This document shows, one piece after another, positions 11,735 through 15,631 of a stretch of DNA of 15,631 nt. Position 1 is the stretch's first letter, and each line of letters starts with the position of its first letter. A program made the position numbers and the translations under genes. This DNA comes from Anaerolineae bacterium. Its GTDB lineage: Bacteria; Chloroflexota; Anaerolineae; Aggregatilineales; Phototrophicaceae. The DNA is taken from NCBI GenBank assembly GCA_025454715.1, contig JALONY010000010.1, positions 1 to 15,631 on the forward strand, given 5' to 3'. The notes beneath the pieces are model-generated. The model did no database searches and had not been told where the DNA came from. It was given only the letters and a program-made list of their open reading frames with translations.

Positions 11735-12586
11735 ATGTCCGCCTCGTCACACCCCTCCGCCGAACGAATCCGCAAGGTGTTCGTCAACGACATCTACCAG
11801 CTCGACCAGAACCTGCCCGCGTGGGCGCGCCGCTCACATCCGGTCGTCAAGCGTGAGCTGGGGATGTATTGGCGCATCATGCCGCCGCAGCTCGAGTTGC
11901 CGGTCAAGGCGTTTGGGGTGCAGGCCATCGTGATTTTGGCCACGCTGGCGGTGCCGTTCCTCATCACCCTGCTGGTGCCGATGGTGTTGGTGTCGTTTGC
12001 CGTGTTGCCGGTGGCCTTATACGGCTTTGCGCGGGTCATCTACGACATCGCCAACGACGCCTCGCGGGCGATGACCGACGAGGTCGAAAACCACACCCTC
12101 GATTTGCTCCGCACCACCCCGATTGCCCTGCGTGAGCTGCTGCTGAGCAAGCTGGCCGCCGCCTTATGGAAGCAGTCCGAGCCGTTCTCGCTCATCCTGA
12201 CCGCCGCCAGCCTGACGCAAATGCCGGTGCTGTTCATCCTGTACGCCAACCAGTTCCCACTCGAAAGCTTCACAGGAACCGCCCAGTTCGTCAGCGTCAT
12301 CATGCTGTTGCTCACGCTGGTGCGCCTGCCGGTCGATGTGTTCATGGTCGCCAGCCTCAGCCAAGCCATCGGCGCGCAAACCCTCGGGCGTGGTGCCGCC
12401 CAAGCCAGCAGCATCGGCCTGATGGTGATTTATTTCGTGTTGGTCAACCTGCCGCGCCTGCTGTGGTACGACCCATTCTGGCGGGTGATGGTCGATGGCG
12501 TCCTGCCCATCGTGACCGCGGCGGGGGTGTCGTGGATGTCGTTGCGTGCCACCCAGCATCACCTGACACGCGCCGGACGGGCGTAG
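11735..12586 (+). CDS. ABC-2-type permease-like membrane protein (no ATPase)
   Basis: A 283-residue integral membrane protein with about six hydrophobic segments at roughly 60-82, 84-104, 150-170, 185-205, 226-246 and 255-271. The part 'HPVVKRELGMYW' followed, after the first helices, by 'ENHTLDLLRTTPIALRELLL' (119-138) resembles the coupling region of ABC-2 and related export permeases ('E...T.DLL..TP.S..E'). Such proteins normally pair with an ABC ATPase; none is found in this window. The usual second half of a long export permease is absent, so it may be a half-transporter or a divergent, non-transporting relative. It is last in the four-gene unit, starting 7 bases after the small protein. 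The substrate is unknown. Confidence 0.65.
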   Translation: MSASSHPSAERIRKVFVNDIYQLDQNLPAWARRSHPVVKRELGMYWRIMPPQLELPVKAFGVQAIVILATLAVPFLITLLVPMVLVSFAVLPVALYGFARVIYDIANDASRAMTDEVENHTLDLLRTTPIALRELLLSKLAAALWKQSEPFSLILTAASLTQMPVLFILYANQFPLESFTGTAQFVSVIMLLLTLVRLPVDVFMVASLSQAIGAQTLGRGAAQASSIGLMVIYFVLVNLPRLLWYDPFWRVMVDGVLPIVTAAGVSWMSLRATQHHLTRAGRA

Positions 12587-12617
12587 GCCGCGCAACGCCC
12601 CAGCGCTCGGCAAGCCG

Positions 12618-12626
12618 TGCTATCAT
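12618..12626 (+). promoter_or_regulatory. Extended -10 promoter for the SH3b/CARDB protein
   Basis: TGC-TATCAT is an extended -10 element (TGn plus 5 of 6 to TATAAT), 45 bases upstream of the ATG at 12672. A leader of about 39 bases is predicted. No -35 match is seen, as expected for extended -10 promoters. The same TGC-TATxAT layout recurs at 15056-15064. Confidence 0.6.
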
Positions 12627-12671
12627 ACGCAACGAAACAACCGTCGTTTTTACCCCCTTTTGGAGGATGCC

Positions 12672-13910
12672 ATGACACGAACCCCCCGCCGCTGGGCAAG
12701 TTTAGCGCTCACGCTCGGCGTATTGTTAGTCAGCATGGTGCTGGCACACCAGCCACAGGCCACCAGTGCACAGTCCGCGCCCAATACCAACCCCAACGTC
12801 GTCATCAGCTTTCCGCCCGCGGTTTATGTCGTGCGCGGGCAGGTCGAGGTGCGCGGCACGGTCAACTTGCCCAACCTCTCCAACTACTTCCTCGAGGTGC
12901 GCGCTCTCGACGCCAGCACCTTGCGCCCCGCCAGCGAAGATGAGCCGTTCGCACCGGCCAGCTTGGCGCAAACCGGCGTGAAGATCGACGATGTGCTGCT
13001 GGTGTGGGACACCACCGTCTTGGAGGACGGGCTGTACGAAATCCGCCTGCGCGCCAACGTCAGCCGCCAAGGGGCGACCGATTTCGTGGTCTCGCCGTTG
13101 CGGGTCGAGAACACCCCGCCGCCGTTCTTGGTCGAGGCCATCCAAGCCACCCCGACCCACACCATCACCCCAGCCGGTGGTAGCGTCATCGTGATTGGCG
13201 GCACCCCCACCGCGGGCGGTGTCATCATCAGCCGCCCGACCTTGCAAGCCACCCCCAGCCCGACCGGTGACCCGACCGTGACGGCCAACACCGACGCCAA
13301 CGTGCGCGTGGGCGACAGCACCAGCTACCCGACCGTCGGCACGCCGTTGCTGGCGGGCGAGCAAGCGCGCTTGCTGGGCATCAGCGCCAGCGGCTCCGGC
13401 TGGTACTACATCGAGCTGAGCAACGGGCGGCGCGGCTTCATCGCCCCGTCCATCGTGACGGTAGCCGGCAACGTGGCCGGTTTGCAGCGCATCCAGCCGC
13501 CGCCGCCGCCCGCCACCCCTACCCCCACCCGCCCGCCCTCGACCGGTGACGCGGTCGCCAACGGCATCGGGCTGGTGCCCGCCGAGCCGCGCTGCAACGA
13601 GGCCTTCCAAGTGCAGGTCAACGTCAGCAACGTCGGTAGCGCCACCTTCTCGGGCGGGGGCACGCTGTTCATCTACGATGAGCACATCGCCAGCGGCACG
13701 CGCACCACCACCGGCACCGGCAGCTTCCCCGCGCTGGCACCCGGCCAAAACTTCGTGGTCGTCATCCCGATGATCGTGAACAGCTTCCCTGCCGAAGACC
13801 ACCGCATCGTGGCGGTCGTCGATAGCAACAACAACATCGCCGAGGAGAACGAGGGCAACAACACCTTCCTCGGCACCGCCTATCGCTTGCGCCGTGCGGG
13901 CTGCCCCTAA
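12672..13910 (+). CDS. Secreted protein with Ig-like, SH3b and CARDB domains
   Basis: A 412-residue exported protein. Residues 1-34 form a signal peptide (basic start 'MTRTPRR', hydrophobic core 'LALTLGVLLVSMVLA', 'ATSAQ' cleavage region). About 40-150 is an Ig-like domain ('YVVRGQVEVRGTVNLPNLSN', 'LYEIRLRANVSRQG'). A Thr/Pro/Gly-rich stretch leads to an SH3b domain at about 203-268 ('NVRVGDSTSYPTVGTPLLAG', 'GWYYIELSNGRRGFI'), which typically binds peptidoglycan or polysaccharide. A poly-Pro/Thr-Pro linker (275-292) precedes a CARDB adhesion domain at about 295-405, with 'AVVDSNNNIAEENEGNNTF'. Start ATG 12672 follows GGAGGA at 12662-12667; an upstream TTG at 12660 would extend it by four residues but falls before the ribosome site. 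It has its own promoter and is followed by a strong hairpin, so it is probably transcribed alone. No catalytic domain is seen. Confidence 0.87.
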   Translation: MTRTPRRWASLALTLGVLLVSMVLAHQPQATSAQSAPNTNPNVVISFPPAVYVVRGQVEVRGTVNLPNLSNYFLEVRALDASTLRPASEDEPFAPASLAQTGVKIDDVLLVWDTTVLEDGLYEIRLRANVSRQGATDFVVSPLRVENTPPPFLVEAIQATPTHTITPAGGSVIVIGGTPTAGGVIISRPTLQATPSPTGDPTVTANTDANVRVGDSTSYPTVGTPLLAGEQARLLGISASGSGWYYIELSNGRRGFIAPSIVTVAGNVAGLQRIQPPPPPATPTPTRPPSTGDAVANGIGLVPAEPRCNEAFQVQVNVSNVGSATFSGGGTLFIYDEHIASGTRTTTGTGSFPALAPGQNFVVVIPMIVNSFPAEDHRIVAVVDSNNNIAEENEGNNTFLGTAYRLRRAGCP

Positions 13911-13930
13911 CCCGACCGACGCCTAACCCC

Positions 13931-13966
13931 CGACGGGCGCACCTCCTGTACTGGGTGCGCCCGTCG
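13931..13966 (+). terminator. Perfect 13-bp hairpin after the SH3b/CARDB gene
   Basis: CGACGGGCGCACC (13931-13943) pairs without mismatch with GGTGCGCCCGTCG (13954-13966) around a 10-base loop, 20 bases after the stop. It is highly stable, but no T-run follows, as with the hairpin after osmC. It is probably a terminator or a 3'-end stabiliser; the reverse strand would form the same hairpin. Confidence 0.6.
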
Positions 13967-14002
13967 CCGCGCCCCACCACCCAACGCCAAAAGGAACCGC
14001 GT

Positions 14003-14683
14003 GTGATTCTCGCCTCCAGCTCCCCCCGCCGCCGCATCCTGCTCCGCTCGGTTTGGCCGGATTTCGCGGTGTTCAGCCCAGACATCGACGAGGCGCAACG
14101 CGATGGCGAGGCACCCTTGGCCTACGTGCAGCGTATGGCCGCCGAAAAGGCGTTCGCCGGTGGGCTGGCGCGCTTGCTGTCCGGCCAGCTCGACATCACC
14201 CAGACCGACGACATCGTGATTGCCGCCGACACGATCGTGATTGCGCCCGACGGGTCGCACATCCTCGGCAAGCCGCGCACCCCCCAAGAGGCCGCCGATA
14301 CGTTGCGCGCCTTGCGTGGCGTCACGCACACGGTATGCACCGCGGTCTACGTCGAGGCGTTCGAGCGCCGCATGAGCGGGCGCGTCAACACCGCCAACCA
14401 AGCCGAGCTGGTGCAAACCCGCGTGACCATGCGCCATTACACCGACGACGAGATGCACGCCTACATCGCCAGCGACGATTGGCGCGACAAAGCGGGTGGC
14501 TACGCCATCCAGCACGAGGGCTTCCACCCGGTCGCGCACATCGACGGGTGCTATACCAACGTGGTCGGCCTGCCGGTGTGCGCGGTCAAGCGTTGCCTCG
14601 ATGGGCTGGGCTTCACCCTCGGTGCCGACCTCGTCATCCCCCACCCCGAAGACTGCGATTGCCCGCCGGTCTTGCCCCGCTGA
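14003..14683 (+). CDS. maf: Maf family nucleoside triphosphate pyrophosphatase
   Basis: Hydrolyses non-canonical or excess nucleoside triphosphates (dTTP/UTP type in bacteria) to the monophosphate and pyrophosphate in the cytosol. A 226-residue protein beginning 'ILASSSPRRRILL', the standard Maf N-terminus. Active-site features: 'IAADTIVI' with D76, 'LGKPRTPQEAADTLRALRG' with K90, and 'DKAGGYAIQ' (K163) leading to 'NVVGLPV' at 186-192. The residue after IQ is H171 rather than the usual G. The C-terminus carries a C-D-C motif ('EDCDCPPVLPR'). Start GTG 14003 is chosen because homology begins there and AAGGAA (13991-13996) is well spaced; the frame is open upstream, but that part overlaps the hairpin. 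It overlaps the next ATG by one base (TGATG), indicating coupling to the membrane protein. Confidence 0.92.
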   Translation: MILASSSPRRRILLRSVWPDFAVFSPDIDEAQRDGEAPLAYVQRMAAEKAFAGGLARLLSGQLDITQTDDIVIAADTIVIAPDGSHILGKPRTPQEAADTLRALRGVTHTVCTAVYVEAFERRMSGRVNTANQAELVQTRVTMRHYTDDEMHAYIASDDWRDKAGGYAIQHEGFHPVAHIDGCYTNVVGLPVCAVKRCLDGLGFTLGADLVIPHPEDCDCPPVLPR

Positions 14684-15063
14684 TGTGGCAAGTGCCGCGG
14701 CGCGGCTTGGCGCTCCGCTGGGCGATAATGGCCTGTGGGGTGTCGGTCTTGGTCTGGTCGAGCTTCGAGGACGACCGCGTATGGCCGGTTTTGGCGCTGG
14801 GCGTGCTGTGCGCGGGCGTCGGCCTCGCCCACGGCATCACCGGCAGCGGCGCGGCGGGGCGGGTGCTGCGCGGCGCGCATGTGGCATGGGCATGGGCGTG
14901 TTTCGGTGCCCTGACGGGCGGCTTGGGCGTGTTCGCCGCCGTCCTGCTGATGACCTTCAAAGACATCCGCCACGCCCACCCCTTCCCCGATTACCCGGCC
15001 AGCCTGCTGGCCGACACGTTGGCGCGCCTACCGGCGTGGGCGCTGGCCGGAGCTATGCTATAA
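14683..15063 (+). CDS. Small polytopic membrane protein, unknown function
   Basis: A 126-residue protein starting at ATG 14683, which shares one base with the maf stop (TGATG), so it is translationally coupled. Hydrophobic segments at about 12-26, 33-50 and 65-90 indicate three membrane helices. A short terminal segment 'WALAGAML' (119-126) follows a soluble loop 'TFKDIRHAHPFPDYPASLLA'. The His/Pro-containing loop 'HAHPFPDYP' looks conserved-like, but no family was recognised. The longer open frame upstream is a shadow of maf. Its TAA stop lies within the -10 box for the following glycosyltransferase, so the two transcription units abut exactly. Function cannot be inferred. Confidence 0.6.
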   Translation: MWQVPRRGLALRWAIMACGVSVLVWSSFEDDRVWPVLALGVLCAGVGLAHGITGSGAAGRVLRGAHVAWAWACFGALTGGLGVFAAVLLMTFKDIRHAHPFPDYPASLLADTLARLPAWALAGAML

Positions 15064-15064
15064 T
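15056..15064 (+). promoter_or_regulatory. Extended -10 promoter for the glycosyltransferase
   Basis: TGC-TATAAT is a perfect extended -10 element, 46 bases upstream of the first ATG (15111). The TAA stop of the upstream membrane protein is formed by positions 15061-15063, inside TATAAT. No -35 match is seen at the 17-base spacing. A leader of about 40 bases is predicted, and it is AT-richer than its surroundings. Confidence 0.65.
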
Positions 15065-15110
15065 GCACTTTTAAGGGTCACATCCTCTGCTTATCTCGCC
15101 TTCGGAGCTC

Positions 15111-15631
15111 ATGAATCCTATGACGACCGCGTTACCCAATACTTCTACCCCCCCACTGACTTTGACGGTGGTCATCCCGTGCTACAACGAGGTGAACAGC
15201 ATCGAGCCGGTGCTCAAGCGCGTGATGGCCGTCGGCCTCGCCAAAGAAATCCTCATCGTCGATGACGGATCGACCGATGGCACCCGCGAGGTACTCGCCC
15301 GCCTCGAGGCCGAGCAACTGGACGGCGTCCGCATCGTCTACCACGAGCGCAACCAAGGCAAAGGCGCGGCACTGGTCACTGGCTTCAAGCAAGCCACCGG
15401 CGACATCATCCTGATTCAGGACGCCGACTTCGAGTACGATCCCCGCGAGTACCCGCTGTTGCTGCGCCCGATTCAGGAGGGCATCGCCACCGTGGTCTAC
15501 GGCTCACGCTTCTTGGGCGGCCCGCGCAAGGCGATGAACTTCTGGAACATGGTCGCCAACAAAATCCTGACGCTGTCCACCAACATCCTCTACAACGCCA
15601 TCCTCAGCGACATGGAGACCTGCTACAAGGT
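15111..15631 (+). CDS. Glycosyltransferase family 2 (polyprenyl-phosphate sugar transferase-like), 3'-truncated
   Basis: The gene runs off the window; 173 residues are visible. It is a GT-A-fold GT2 enzyme of the dolichol/undecaprenyl-phosphate mannosyl- or glucosyltransferase type, which moves a nucleotide-activated sugar to a polyprenyl phosphate at the cytoplasmic membrane face. Motifs: 'LTVVIPCYNEVNSIEPVL' (17-34), nucleotide-binding DDGSTDGT (51-58), 'NQGKGAAL' (81-88), the metal-binding region 'QDADFEYDPREYP' (103-115), 'VVYGSRFLGG' (128-137) and 'NILYNAILSDMETCYK'. The start is ATG 15111 or, in the same frame, ATG 15120. GGAG at 15104-15107 is 3 bases from the first and 12 from the second, so neither spacing is ideal. 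Possible roles are lipid-linked sugar supply for glycan or glycoprotein assembly; the acceptor cannot be told from this part. Confidence 0.92.
   Translation, partial: MNPMTTALPNTSTPPLTLTVVIPCYNEVNSIEPVLKRVMAVGLAKEILIVDDGSTDGTREVLARLEAEQLDGVRIVYHERNQGKGAALVTGFKQATGDIILIQDADFEYDPREYPLLLRPIQEGIATVVYGSRFLGGPRKAMNFWNMVANKILTLSTNILYNAILSDMETCYK

Noticed and set aside
12726..13802. A 358-residue minus-strand open frame opposite the SH3b/CARDB gene
   Set aside because: Compositionally biased shadow; the plus strand has signal peptide, SH3b and CARDB motifs and its own promoter.
13955..14002. N-terminal extension of Maf
   Set aside because: The extension overlaps the hairpin and has no similarity to Maf; GTG 14003 gives the family start.

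Overview
The window is a GC-rich bacterial segment, densely coded on both strands, with a codon style that leaves many open shadow frames. It most likely comes from Chloroflexota (Anaerolineae or a relative). The clues are: secreted proteins with Thr-Pro linkers; SH3b and CARDB modules; a very large alpha-2-macroglobulin (A2M) carrying Ig-like and SH3 domains; a DUF6391 protein; a lipoprotein with 'FERG.M'-type repeats; and a GT2 enzyme of the 'QDADFEYDP' type. This assignment is inferred from protein style. No rRNA, tRNA, CRISPR array or transposase was found.

Layout. (1) Bases 1-1358, plus strand: the 3' part of a toast-rack-type beta protein, overlapping by 4 bases a kynurenine formamidase (kynB) whose metal ligands are all present. 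(2) Bases 1355-8342, minus strand: a two-gene unit made of a roughly 2,066-residue secreted A2M, split by a +1 frame change near 3151-3163, and a lipoprotein that starts 3 bases after the A2M stop. The A2M has a degenerate thioester site, C-L-E-T instead of C-x-E-Q. (3) Bases 8343-9885: a divergent promoter region, an SDR oxidoreductase, a short repeat-bearing spacer, and an OsmC peroxiredoxin with a clear -10 box, followed by a 12-bp perfect hairpin. (4) Bases 9964-12586: a tight plus-strand unit of four genes encoding a TyrA-like dehydrogenase, a DUF6391 membrane protein with an H-x-x-E-H motif, a 67-residue two-helix protein and an ABC-2-like membrane protein without an ATPase. (5) Bases 12618-13966: an extended -10 promoter, a secreted SH3b/CARDB protein, and a 13-bp perfect hairpin. 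(6) Bases 14003-15631: a Maf nucleotide pyrophosphatase coupled to a small membrane protein, whose stop codon lies inside an extended -10 box driving a GT2 glycosyltransferase that runs off the window.

Working together. The A2M and its lipoprotein look like an extracellular or envelope unit: A2Ms trap or sense proteases, and the lipoprotein may anchor or assist it. The SH3b/CARDB protein is a second envelope-associated product, and the GT2 probably glycosylates a polyprenyl phosphate or an envelope polymer. The four-gene TyrA-like/DUF6391/ABC-2 unit has no obvious pathway and is the best candidate for an undescribed system, though the evidence is only gene order and motifs. The remaining genes (kynB, SDR, osmC, maf) are ordinary metabolism, stress or housekeeping functions.
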